Assembly: GCA_911728435.2 (NCBI GenBank)
Contig: OU452203.1
Coordinates: 19,303,651-19,367,650 of the forward strand
Direction: 5' to 3'
DNA from: Apoderus coryli
Taxonomy: Eukaryota; Arthropoda; Insecta; Coleoptera; Attelabidae
DNA length: 64,000 bases
The position numbers were made by a program, and so were the translations under genes. Shown here piece after piece: positions 1 through 9,484 of this stretch. Below the pieces are notes generated by a model. It ran no database searches. It was not told the DNA's origin and was given only the letters and a program-made list of their open reading frames with translations. Position 1 is the stretch's first letter, and the number at the start of each line of letters is the position of its first letter.

Positions 1-1163
1 GGTAAAATAATGTCACAAACGTATTATGTACAGGACGTGACGCAAATCTAATTATAATCTAACATGAAAAATACATAATAGTAGGTAAAGTAAGTACATC
101 AGGTAGTGTACAGAAAAATATGGGGAAACAACAATTTCGCACATCAAGTAATCCATTAATTCAAACAATAATTACTATAATGAATAAATACCTATACGCA
201 TACTTTCTAAACAAGCGTTTAAAATTATTGTTCCACTTGTTTAACACAACGCTGTTTTCTTTTCTTAATTATTATTCTTTAATATATCAAATTCTATAAT
301 ACCTCTGATTATTTATTTATTTATCATATATATTATAATTGTTAACTTTAATTTTATGAAACAATGCAGTAGTGAGACGGGGCGTGTTAACCTTAAAATA
401 TAACTAAATAAGTATTGTGTCTATTTTATTTTGACCGGATTAGTAAAAAAATCGGTTGTGTCACCCCAAAACTTTCCTGACATGATCTCTAATATTGTAA
501 AAAAAGGTTACTTGAAATGACGTTTATTAATTCCCGGACTGAGTCGTAATAAAACCCTTTGTGTTTTAGTTGACTTAAATTTATTAAAATACTTAAAACT
601 AAATAAAACACTTAATTACTAAATTATATTAAAAATGGAAGAGTCTATTATTTCTATTGTTGGTCGTTAATGTATCGTTCTTTTATGATATAAAATATCT
701 AAGAAAAAGAGATGAAACACACTGAAAAATGCACAACCCTTATCGATGTCGTTATTATCTGTAATACTTGTTTTACCACTGAGAGCACTGATAAGTAAAG
801 GAAAAACCGATCGTTTTATTGTATGTACAAAACACCTGCATAATAGATAATATTTGTTCAAAACAGAATAATGTAGAATTTTATATACTCGTACAATTTG
901 TTACAACTATAACCAAAAATATATGGTCTGCGTAACGAAACAGAATTTTAATAATTATTAAATTATTATAAGTTACCAAGATTCCAATGCTATCCCATTC
1001 TTATCTTGGACACAGTGTATATGCGATTTTCCAAATATTGTTTAGCTTGACCTATATATTTACATTTTCTGGAAGGAACACGGTATTCAATAGGCTTTCA
1101 CAAGAGATATTTCTGGTCTCGTCTTGTCTCGATTTCGAGAAGAGACAAGAAAGGCCATTTTTG
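1..1163. other. AT-rich stretch, no gene seen
   Basis: No coding pattern or recognisable element was found. Two structures stand out. One is the left arm (445-471) of a long-range inverted repeat whose partner is at 2747-2773. The other is a hairpin at 1122-1150 with a 9-bp stem (TCTTGTCTC / GAGACAAGA). Short open frames here have low-complexity translations and look like chance. Confidence 0.6.
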
Positions 1164-1165
1164 TA

Positions 1166-1934
1166 CGAGGCACGTTTTTTTAGTAAGTACCGTTTTGCGA
1201 TTTCGCCGCCGCAGCGCTACGGTCGGCGTTCCGCGCATGCGCGCTGGTTACCTACATCTGTTGTCTACGCACTGACGCCATTACAGTCTGATTCCTCATT
1301 GTATACGTTGTTTACTGAGTGTTTAAGATGCCTCCGACAATCGTGAGTCCCGCCGATTGTGAAGTACGGGCTGTTATACGATTTCTTAGTGCTAAATGCG
1401 TAAAACCGATCGATATTCATCGTGAGATCTGTGAAGTTTACGGACAAAATTATGAGTGATGGAATGGTAAGGAAATGGCTGAGAGCATTTAAAGATGGCC
1501 GCACAAATGTGCATGATGAAGAACGGAGTGGGCGTCCTTCCGTCGTTAATGAAGATTTGGTGCAGAAAGTGGAGGAAAAGGTGAGAGAAAACAGACGCTT
1601 TACAATTTCATCAATGTGCGACTGCTTTCCTCAATATTCTCGTAGTGTTTTGTATCGCATTGTGACCGAGAACTTGAATTACCGGAAATTGTGTTCACGT
1701 TGGGTTCCAAAAATGTTGACGAATTTGCACAAAACCCAATGTTTAGGCAGTGCATTGACTTTCCTTGAGCGGTACCACAATGAAGGTGAAGATTTTTTAG
1801 ACCGCAATATTCACGGAAATTATGTAGAAAAGTAGATTAAGGTACAGGCTTTCATGTAAAAATAAAATTATTGCGATATCTTTGCACGTCTTTTTTTAAT
1901 TCCAAAACGGTACTTACTTAAAAAACATGCCTCG
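1166..1934 (+). mobile_element. Internally deleted mariner element with TIRs
   Basis: Terminal inverted repeats of about 32 bp begin CGAGGC and include AGTAAGTACCGTTTT. The element is flanked by TA on both sides (1164-1165 and 1935-1936), the mariner target duplication. At 769 bp it is far shorter than a typical 1.3-kb mariner, consistent with the coding deletion described in the next entry. It is non-autonomous but keeps both ends, so it could be moved in trans by a related transposase. Confidence 0.85.
1328..1835 (+). pseudogene. Mariner transposase, N-terminus fused to extreme C-terminus
   Basis: The frame from the ATG at 1328 gives a mariner DNA-binding region: a first helix-turn-helix segment with VRAVIRFLSAKCVKPIDIHR, then WLRAFKDGRTNVHDEERSGR, then a second segment ending LTFLERYHNEGEDFLDR. 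A one-base loss near 1447 breaks the frame, after which it stays open to 1835. The protein then jumps from EDFLDR directly to a mariner-like carboxy end (HGNYVEK). The whole DDD catalytic domain, expected to begin with an IVTGDE-type motif, is therefore missing. What remains could at most bind DNA. No regulatory role is shown. Confidence 0.8.
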
Positions 1935-1936
1935 TA

Positions 1937-2575
1937 ATTTTCCGAAAAAAAAGTCCCATTGATCCACACTTTCTATGTGACACTGTAGACTTATTGATAT
2001 TTAGGTATAACCAATTTATGCTTACTTTTCGTGATGCCATGATAAACTCATCGTTACTAACATGGATCACTTTCCAATAACTAATTGTTCTGCATATTAA
2101 CACTTTAATAAACTGTTTAATATGAACCAAAATTGGAACAACAAATAATAACAGAGAATATTCAATTCAATTTACGTGTAATCAATAGACAACAATCAAT
2201 TTATTTTGGGTAATCGTGTCGTTTGTTTTGTGGAACAATATAGAATAATTACGTAGGTATGTATACAGTTGATGCCAAGCATACTAATTGTTATTTAAAT
2301 ATCTAGGTACTTACCTCTTTTGTTTTACGAAAGTCTTTTTATGTTACTGTTGAAGGTTTAAGAGATTTCAAGTAACGTAGGTTAGATCTTCTTCCCATTG
2401 CCAACAACCTTCAAATTTTCAAATAGCAGTAGGAGTCGAGACACCATTTGAAAGCAATTTTTATCTGCTTTACATTGGTATTTGCCTCCATAATTCTTGA
2501 TGAAATTGCGTTTAAAATTTCACCAGTTAGGTAGTTGGAACTTATAACTCTTAATAGAATATAATACAGTAATGT
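1937..2575. other. No gene seen
   Basis: AT-rich sequence with only short chance open frames. Nothing recognisable between the mariner right end and the tRNA-like repeat. Confidence 0.5.
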
Positions 2576-2584
2576 TATAAGGGT

Positions 2585-2655
2585 TTTTGAGAGAGCGTGC
2601 GCTTTGTATTAGAAAGATTGTGGGTTCGAATCCCAGCTCTGGCAACTTTTTTTTA
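2585..2655 (+). repeat. tRNA-derived repeat (SINE-like), 3' half preserved
   Basis: A perfect T-arm/B-box block (TGGGTTCGAATCCCA) is followed by GCTCTGGCA and a run of eight or more T, the arrangement of a pol III gene with its terminator. The acceptor partner TGCCAGAGC is absent upstream and the A-box region is degenerate, so this is not a functional tRNA gene. It is best read as a tRNA-derived SINE head or a tRNA pseudogene. Confidence 0.5.
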
Positions 2656-2821
2656 TTTCTAATTTTTGAATAAAGTAGAGAGTTTATTGGAAATAATAGA
2701 ATTATACTCGTAATAATAATTATCATTAAAATTATGTTTCGTTACCTTTTGGGGCAACACAACCGATTTTTTTAAATTCCTAATGCTGATTTGGCGGGTG
2801 AGAATAGTATATTAAGTATTA

Positions 2822-2926
2822 AGGGCGGTAAAGCATTCGTTGCAGCCCGCCGCTGTATAGACGCACGAGTGAGCGAAGCGAGCGAGGGCAGCTATACAGC
2901 GAAGGGCTGCAGCGGCTTTACCGCCA
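2822..2926. repeat. GC-rich hairpin abutting the Crypton array
   Basis: An imperfect palindrome of about 100 bp in very AT-rich surroundings. The left arm runs GGGCGGTAAAGC, then TGCAGCCCGCCGCTGTATAG. The right arm carries CTATACAGCGAAGGGCTGCA, then GCTTTACCGCC. The loop contains GAGTGAGCGAAGCGAGCGAG, a reiterated GAGCGA-type motif. The outer end TTTACCGCC is also the left end of both Crypton units, and its complement recurs in the palindrome at 4855-4882. Confidence 0.75.
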
Positions 2927-3076
2927 GTGGTGCTTACAACTGTTTTTCGCCTGCCTCTTCAGACAACAATATTAAACCAAAAGAACTTTATTTTAATAAT
3001 TAATTATTACTGTTATGAACTGACAGTTTTTGACAGTAATTAATGGGAGTATTTTTTGACGTACATGACAATAGGC
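2917..3076. mobile_element. 160-bp deletion derivative of the Crypton
   Basis: Its left part (2917 to about 3000) matches the left end of the neighbouring full unit (3077 to about 3168). Its right part (2999-3076) matches 4379-4456 with one mismatch in 78 bases. It therefore retains both ends of the Crypton but none of the gene. It lies immediately head-to-tail with the full unit. The three junctions read GGC/TTTACC, GGC/TCTACC and GGC/GTTATCC, so GGC is the shared trinucleotide. Confidence 0.8.
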
Positions 3077-3199
3077 TCTACCGCCAGTGGTGCTTACAAC
3101 AGTTTTTCGCCTGCCTCTTCATAAATAAATACAATATTAAACGAAAAGAACTTTATTTTAAAAATTAATTATAACTGATATAACCCACACAAATTGCTC

Positions 3200-4367
3200 T
3201 CAATAATTGTTATTAATATTTATTATGCCTTGAGCATAATTATTGATTATTATGTTAGATGGTAAGTTTAGATTTGAATTATTAATACATTGATTATTAC
3301 TGTTAAAATTACAGTTTTCAGTATTATTTACTGTGAGCAAATTATCACAAGAAGATACCGACGTCATTGGATCGTTTCGGAATATTTGATTTGCCACATT
3401 TTTCTTATTCTCTAGTGAGTTGTCCACATAACTTTCTGCTACTGTAGATGATTGCCATCCACCATGTTTTTTTATCGCTAGCAAGTTTGCACCTGAGTCG
3501 GCGAGTAGCGTGGCTGATGTGCGTCGGAAACAGTGACCGGTGTATAGACGCGCATTAGGCAGATTTAGAAACTCTGCAATTTTATAGGGAATTTTGCCGA
3601 TTGTGTTTTTGCCAACTGGCTGTATAGAACATTTAAAATTTTTGTACGTAATAAATAGTCTATCATGTTTGACGTGCGACGGCCTTAAAGAAGCATACTT
3701 CTCATAAATGTTAAAAATATTCACTCCATTTTCAAGACTTTTATTAGTGATCGCGAACGTTCTCGGAATTTTGGTTTTCGTCTCTGGAACCGATACAACT
3801 ATGCAATCATCGTTGACGAGAATATCAGCAACTCTCATATTGGTTATTTCAATCCTTCGACAAGCACCATAAATGCCCATTATCAGTGCAACCTATCAAA
3901 ATTATGTGTAAACAAATTACATATTAAGTTATTTTGACTCATTTACTTACTTTGCACATTAAATAAACTTCATCGGGCCCGTCCTTTAGAAATTTCATAC
4001 AATCCTCGTAGCTCAAAATTTTTGATTTTTTAGCTTGATATCCAACAGACTGTTTTCGAAGGTATCCTTGCAATTTAGGAAATTCACTCAGATTAATGGA
4101 CTCTTTCATATTAATAACAGTCTTTAGCATAGAATATTCTGCCCAAAGGGAGGCAGAATTGATACGTTTTCGTCTTTCGATTAAATACGCTAATACAATA
4201 TTCTCTGTTGTATGTTTTGCTTTATTTTTATGTTTCCACTCGTTAAACATTTTGTAATTTTTTTCATATCTTAATCGAGATTTTGTTGGCAACAAATTTT
4301 CACTTTCTAATTTAGCGATTTCTTTTAAATGAGGCGGAGTACAATCAAATTCTTCGTCTGAACTCAT
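3200..4367 (-). CDS. Crypton tyrosine recombinase, two exons, intact
   Basis: Exon 1 (4367-3951) starts ATG AGT TCA and ends in AAA. The 58-bp intron (3950-3893) has GTAAGT at its donor and TTTGATAG at its acceptor, in phase 0. Exon 2 (3892-3200) completes a predicted 369-residue protein. The N-terminal part is a SAM-like core-binding domain (SRLRYEKNYKMFNEWKHKNK). The catalytic part shows the first arginine in GACRRIEITNMRV, the HxxR box in YTGHCFRRTSATLL, a GGW box in KKHGGWQSSTVAESYV and the nucleophile tyrosine in that same segment. All R-HxxR-(H/W)-Y positions are present. The tail is Asn/Ile-rich. No stop or frameshift was seen, so it may encode an active integrase. The family name is inferred from the architecture. 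Confidence 0.85.
3893..3950 (-). other. Intron of the Crypton recombinase gene
   Basis: Donor AAA|GTAAGT and acceptor GATAG|GTTGCA, 58 bp, AT-rich. Removal joins ...YLMCK to VALIMGIYGACRR in frame, placing the catalytic arginine a few residues after the junction. Confidence 0.85.
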
Positions 4368-4456
4368 TTTTATACCTGATTAATTATTACTGTTATGAAC
4401 TGACAGTTTTTGACAGTAATTAATGGGAGTATTTTTTGACGTACATGATAATAGGC

Positions 4457-4854
4457 GTTATCCTTTGACAAACTCAGATCAGATAAACTTATGTGACAGG
4501 CTCACATGTCAGTTTTGAGTATTTTAAATGTAGAAAGAAACTGTCAAATTATTATCTGAACGTGTACGCTATAGAAATTTGATTTAAGAATCTTAGGTAT
4601 ATTTCGGTCCTACAATAATAATTAAAAAGTGATTACTAATTAATAATGGACAATTTTAAATAATTAAATGAGTTTAGCGGAATGGCAGACGACTACCTAA
4701 GTAAACTTTCTCAATTAATTGTCAACTTATCCTCTAGATGGAATGCACATTAAGTTAAGTGAGTGAAAACTACTGATGTTAATGTTATTATTGGAAATCT
4801 AATAGTAGCGCCATCTATGAAAAAAAAATAAAATGAGCGGGCGCTAACGGGTCA
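4457..4854. other. No gene seen, between Crypton and palindrome
   Basis: AT-rich spacer with no open frame of note. It includes GAGCGGGCGCTAACGGG just before the palindrome, which can pair with the adjacent CGCCCGC. Confidence 0.5.
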
Positions 4855-4882
4855 TTTACCGCCCGCATATGCGGGCGGTAAA
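4855..4882. repeat. Perfect 28-bp GC-rich palindrome
   Basis: The half-site TTTACCGCCCGCAT is followed exactly by its reverse complement. The same TTTACCGCC/GGCGGTAAA end appears in the hairpin at 2822-2926 on the other side of the Crypton array. About 15 bp outside lies GGCAGGCGAAAA, whose complement TTTTCGCCTGCC is present near the left end of both Crypton units. Confidence 0.9.
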
Positions 4883-5388
4883 ACTCTGTTTAAGTGCAGG
4901 CAGGCGAAAAAAAATGTAACAAAAAAACACTATAAATTCTGAACGATAACATTACCAAGGTCGCGCCCCAAATGCTCCAGACATCTATCTAATATCAAAT
5001 AAATAACAAAACACCACTTGCTATGCTTGTCACATACTTGCCATATTACTTAAATATAAATGGCTCAACATCCTGAACTCTTTAAATTATATTTTATAGT
5101 ATCTGTTACGAAATTGTATCCGACTTAAAAAACAAAGTCTGGCATATTACACACAAGGCTGATGATCGTTTTATACAACATAATAACTATGCTAAATGAA
5201 TATTATACGCGACGATCATAGTGGTATTTTAATTACTACTAGGCAATTTATTTCTGAAAAAAAAATAATAAAAACGAATTAATGATACCACAAAACATGT
5301 GTTCATTGCTAATAAAAAAAAAAGGAAATTAAATAATTAATTTGTGCATGTATATAGTGTCGCAAAATTGATTAATATCCGGTGGATA
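4883..5388. other. No gene seen
   Basis: AT-rich sequence up to the mariner TIR at 5389. Only the GGCAGGCGAAAA motif near 4899 connects it to the Crypton locus. Confidence 0.5.
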
Positions 5389-6666
5389 CGAGGGTTGCCT
5401 TTTATATTTCGGCATTAGAGAATAAAAACAAATATTAATCATCGAAAATCACTTTATTGTTTTTCAAAATATTCCCCATGAAGATCTATACACTTTTGCA
5501 TGCGTTTGAACCAATTGTCGAAGCACTTTTGCCACTCTGATTGAGGTATCTCCAAAAATGCAGCAACCGCTTCTTCAGGTGTCTAAAAACGTTGAACACT
5601 CAGTTTGTTTTTACGTACGGGAATAAAAAGAAGTCATTCGGTGCCAAGTCAGGACTATACGGCGGATGACTCATCAAATCAATGTTTTGGGTGGTCAAAA
5701 ATGCAGTTGTTTGAGCCAATGTGTGAGAACTCGCATTGTCGTGGTGAAGAGTGATCCGTCTACGGCGGTTGGTTTTCTTGATTTCTTGGAAGACAACTGG
5801 CAAACAAATGGTTGTGTACCACTCAGAATTGATTGTTCTACGTTGTTCTAGTGGTACGGTTGCGACATATCCAGTTTTTCCGAAAAAGCAGGCGACCATT
5901 TGCTTGGAAGTGCTTCGTGTGCGAACAACTTTTGTTGGATTTGGCTCATCTTGAAACATCCATACAGTCGACTGCTGTTTACTTTCGGGCTCATACGCGT
6001 AAATCCACGATTCATCACCTGTCACGATGTCATAGACGTGTTTCGAAGCACCGCGATCGTATTTTTTGAGCATTTCTTTCGACCAATCGACACGAGCGTT
6101 TTTTTGAGTGATTGACAAACTGTGTGGGATCCAACGCGAATAAATTTTTTGACAGTCAAATGTTTATGCAATATTGAATGTATGCTAGTCCCACTAATGC
6201 CTAAGGTTGTCTCAATCTCTTGATTGGTCACATGACGATCTTGCAATATCAGTTCGCGCACAGCATCAATGGTTTTCGGAACAACAACTGATTTTGGACG
6301 ACCTTCACGAAATTCGTCTTGGAGTGAACTACGACCACGATTGAATTCACCATACCATCAATAAAGACTGGTCCTTGAAGGAGCTTGATCGCCAAAAATA
6401 GAACTAAGTTCATCCATGCACTGTTGCTAAGTTAATCCACGTCGAAAGTTGTAAAAAATAGTCGCACAAAAATGTTCACGATTTAATTCCATTTTTGGGC
6501 CGAGATGAATCTTTTAAGTTACTGTAAACAACACAAATGGCGTTCGTATGTCAAAAGGTTCTGAGTACGTATAACCTCAAAAATGTCCAACTTTACGATA
6601 GAGCTGTCAGTTGCCAGATTGCAACAACAGGGTTGCCAAATACCGAAATATAAAAGCCAACCCTCG
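5389..6666 (-). mobile_element. Mariner (DD34D) element, copy 1
   Basis: Terminal inverted repeats begin CGAGGGTTG(G)C and continue TTTTATATTTCGG. TA dinucleotides flank it at 5387-5388 and 6667-6668. At 1278 bp it is full length for the family. The single gene runs on the minus strand. A shortened sister copy lies at 13672-14521 and a degenerate lone right TIR at about 40807-40841. Confidence 0.9.
5454..6492 (-). pseudogene. Mariner transposase, full length but broken
   Basis: A cut-and-paste DDD transposase. The ATG at 6492 opens MELNREHFCATIFYNFRRG. Two in-frame stops follow within the DNA-binding region, at GLT*QQC and SLY*WYGEF. The second helix-turn-helix (VTNQEIETTLGISGTSIHSI) is readable. 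The catalytic region has IVTGDESW (first D), LHHDNASSHT (second D) and YSPDLAPNDFF (third D). Counting from the D of HDN to the D of PND gives 34 intervening residues, so DD34D. A one-base loss near 5600 and a stop near 5590 break the last part, which would otherwise end in HGEYFEKQ as in the second copy. It is dead as it stands. Confidence 0.85.
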
Positions 6667-6668
6667 TA

Positions 6669-6878
6669 AAAAATATTGGCTGGTTCTCTACTCTATAATA
6701 TAAGCGTTTGTTTTTTCTTGAACCGTAAATCTTCAATATTTCTCTCTAACTATTCTTGGGATGAGCCTCATAATAAATATTGTTCTGTGTACACAGACAG
6801 CAGTCAGGCGATTTTGTTAAATTATTTATGTTTGTGAACATAGCTTCTTTGATCTCTAATTTCGTCCTTTCAAACAAA
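6669..6878. other. No gene seen
   Basis: Short AT-rich spacer between the mariner and the following foldback. Confidence 0.4.
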
Positions 6879-7142
6879 ATATCAAGGGTTGTGGCGCCTA
6901 ACCCAGAAGGTGTAGCGCATTCTCACTAGGCTCAGATTATTTCTCAGTAAGAGGAGTGTTAGAAAAAAGAGGAAAGATAGATACTAACATACATATCCTG
7001 CTATTTTGTTTAACATGACCCCCGTACCCCCTGTTTTTTTATTCTTTCCTCTTTTTTCTAATAGCCCTCTTCCTGAGAAACAATTTGAGCCTAGTGAGAA
7101 TGTGTCACACCTTCTGGGTTACGCGCTATAACGCTTGATATA
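6879..7142. repeat. Foldback (palindromic) element, about 264 bp
   Basis: Two arms of roughly 100 bp are imperfect reverse complements. The left arm reads ATATCAAGGGTTGTGGCGCC, then AACCCAGAAGGTGT, then ATTCTCACTAGGCTCA. The right arm carries TGAGCCTAGTGAGAAT, ACACCTTCTGGGTT and CGCTTGATAT. The centre is short and C/T-rich. No coding capacity and no certain target duplication. It is a MITE-like foldback of unknown superfamily. Confidence 0.75.
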
Positions 7143-7540
7143 TTAACATGCATATGTGGCCGTTTCAAGAATGTCCCATAACAAGAATTCCAGTGTTGCC
7201 AGAAGGCTTTAAGGCGCAAATAGCTGTGAACTTGGCTGAATCTACATAAACACGGAAAATTGACAATATTTAGAACACAATCCCTTTCAGATATTCGGAG
7301 ATCATATTAAATTTTACCTTGTGTTTTCAACACTTTTCCACGTTCATATGCCTTTGTATCAGGTCGAATATTATTAGCGTAGGTATATAGATTGACCGTA
7401 TTTCGGAATCTCGACTTCAAATCCAACCACGAAATAAGCATTAGTAGAAAATAGTTGGAAAATGCCTGAGGTGGAAACCACCAATGTGTGACTCACTTCA
7501 TACATATGAAATGAAAGTTGAAATAAAAGTCCTACATATA
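7143..7540. other. No gene seen
   Basis: AT-rich spacer between two foldback elements. Confidence 0.4.
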
Positions 7541-7542
7541 TA

Positions 7543-8137
7543 CAGGGTGTCCCGAAATTAACTTAACATAATTTAAGCGACGATAAGATTTTTTTTCCAT
7601 ATAAACATATATCGAAAAATGCTTAGTTTTTCAGATACAGGGTATTATTTGTAAATTCCTGACGATGGGTTTTTAGTAATATTTCCGAAACGCGCCTCGA
7701 TATCCAAATGAAATTTGGCACACTTACGTATCGTTCTAGGATTATAAAAAATATGGTATCCCATGGTAAGGAAAATGTCAGGGGTGGGTTAGGCTGGGGT
7801 GTCACAACAAATTTTGTCCCAACTTTTTTTTTTGTGTGCTTTTTTTACTTTTTCTACAAAGAATAATAAATTTGAGACTTTTGTACATAAAAAATCTTCA
7901 CTTGTTTCATAACGCTAGAAGAAGCCGTTTTCAAGATAAATTGATAGAATAACTTCTCCCTTTCCTACAAATTTCATATTGATATCGAGACGCGTTTCAG
8001 AAATATGACTAAAAACCCATCGTCAGGAATTTACAAATAATCTGTATTTGAAAACAAAGCATTTTTCGATATATGTTCATGTGAAAAAAAATCTTATTTC
8101 CCCTTAAATTATTTCAAGTTAATTTCGGGACACCCTG
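7543..8137. mobile_element. CAGGGTG-type palindromic TIR element, 595 bp
   Basis: The ends are TA|CAGGGTGTCCCGAAATTAAC and the complementary ...TTCGGGACACCCTG|TA. Homology between the arms extends inward well over 150 bp and includes CCTGACGATGGGTTTTTAG and its complement. The TA flanks suggest a Tc1/mariner-type MITE. It has no coding capacity. Several related palindromes occur in this window. Confidence 0.8.
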
Positions 8138-8139
8138 TA

Positions 8140-8494
8140 TATAGAGAGAAAGAAAAAGCTTAAAAATCTTAAGAGAACGGAAATAGTAGGAAATGGAAAC
8201 AGCGGAAGCAGTGTGGGAGTATACAAAAGTGAATTGCATTTCTTAGACTCTAGTATAACACAATTCTCAAAACCTACTGTGAAAAGAAATTTATTTCTCA
8301 TATTGGAGGGAGCTATTGGGACTTCCTCAAATACAGTATGTGTATATGGGAACACACTCTCTAAAAACTAAATTATAAATTTTAGTTGTTTAATGCTTGA
8401 ATACTATGTACTATAGATTTAAAATTACTAATCATATACGCGTCAAAATTTTAAAAAATGCTTTACACATCATGTACGACAAGACAGTAGTTTT
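8140..8494. other. No gene seen
   Basis: AT-rich, no recognisable element. Confidence 0.4.
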
Positions 8495-8731
8495 TTAAAT
8501 CATTTTTGCAATACGATTCACCCACTTTAAGTCCTTACTCACTAACACACCTATGTCTTCCTGCGTCTCGACATCGCCGATACTATACTGTCGCTCAGGA
8601 TTGTTCGATCCCATAATATGTAACACAGAACATTTGCTAGCATTTAGCTGTATAGATGCCAAGATTTTGAATCCGACTACCGATAGGGAATTGTTGTGCA
8701 CTCGGCATATTACCAAACTATTGTTAATCAA
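8495..8731 (-). pseudogene. LINE reverse-transcriptase fragment (post-catalytic)
   Basis: The translated fragment contains IQLNASKCSVLHI, a YSIGD segment and EDIGVLVSKDLKW. This is the conserved stretch that follows the catalytic (F/Y)xDD box in CR1/jockey-like non-LTR reverse transcriptases (LNxxKC ... LGVxxDxxLxW). The catalytic residues and both flanks are missing, so it is a small relic. Confidence 0.65.
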
Positions 8732-9484
8732 TAAACGAAAATCAGCTGGTATAGAACTCGACGTTTATATTACCAAAACGGTTCCAAGGCCACGGAATTC
8801 AGATTTGGTATTCTTAGAGACTTTGTTGTTGATACATTAACTGTGAACCAAAAGGAACAATATAACAGTGGGATTTTGAGGGCAAACAGGCTCCGAAGTT
8901 CACAAAATTTCAAAAGAGCACAAAAGAAATAAATCCACAGACTCCAAGGTTCCATTTGAAATAAATAAAAATAATAATCTTTGATAGTAGGCGCAGTTTT
9001 TTGCAACATTTTATTTTTTTAGCGCCAAAGCAAAATAAATGCTGTTTTATTCTTGTTTTAAAATTCACAAGAGCATTTAGTTTAAAATGAAATATCTCGA
9101 AAACGGTAAGTCTGAGGAGCGACTTATTTGCTGTCCTTCGTTCGTTCCAATCAAAATCTTTCTGAAATGGAAATATTAATGGCAAGTGCTAGCTCGAGTG
9201 CTAGCCAAAACTTTATTTGTCATTTTGTTTATCCAGATATACCGCCAAAAACCATAATGCGCATTTTATAGTTATTTTCTGTATCGCTAGCCAAGCGTTA
9301 AGTTAAAGAAATTATTGAAATTCTGTTCTACATTTTGCTTTATCAAGTTAGTTGTATATATCAAGGTATATGGTAATGTAAACATGCTATACCACGTATT
9401 TATTATGTAGCAATATTATACAGAATGTCCGGGATTATCACTCAGCGCGATTAAGTGCTGGAACTCCTTAAAGCTAGACGATAA
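8732..9484. other. No gene seen; lone TACAGAATGTCCG motif
   Basis: Nothing coding was recognised. At about 9419 the sequence TACAGAATGTCCG resembles the start of a TA-flanked TIR element. The same start recurs near 11637. No matching opposite end was found. Confidence 0.4.

Larger units (their letters stand above)
445..2773. repeat. 27-bp inverted repeat pair spanning 2.3 kb
   Basis: Positions 445-471 and 2747-2773 are near-perfect reverse complements (seven A, then TCGGTTGTG, then a CCCCAAAA block) with about two mismatches. The arms face inward like terminal inverted repeats and enclose the deleted mariner and the tRNA-like repeat. No transposase belonging to these arms is visible and no clear target-site duplication was found. 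It may be a non-autonomous element later invaded by others, or two solo copies of a short repeat in opposite orientation. Confidence 0.4.
3077..4456 (-). mobile_element. Full-length Crypton (tyrosine recombinase) unit
   Basis: A 1380-bp unit carrying one intron-containing tyrosine-recombinase gene on the minus strand. The left end (gene 3' side) repeats the left end of the 160-bp derivative and holds an AATAAA polyadenylation signal in minus orientation near 3150. The right end (gene 5' side, 4379-4456) is almost identical to 2999-3076. No long terminal inverted repeats bound the unit, as expected for Cryptons, which integrate through a circle using a tyrosine recombinase. Boundaries come from comparing the two adjacent units. 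Confidence 0.8.

Noticed and set aside
2585..2655. Functional tRNA gene
   Set aside because: The T-arm is perfect but no acceptor-stem partner exists and the D-arm region is degenerate.
2850..2900. Bacterial contamination suggested by the GAGCGAAGCGAGCG motif
   Set aside because: It is only the loop of a palindrome inside clearly eukaryotic sequence, next to an intron-containing Crypton.
5666..6115. Several plus-strand frames over the first mariner
   Set aside because: They are shadows of the minus-strand transposase. The same set recurs over the second copy at 13849-14246.
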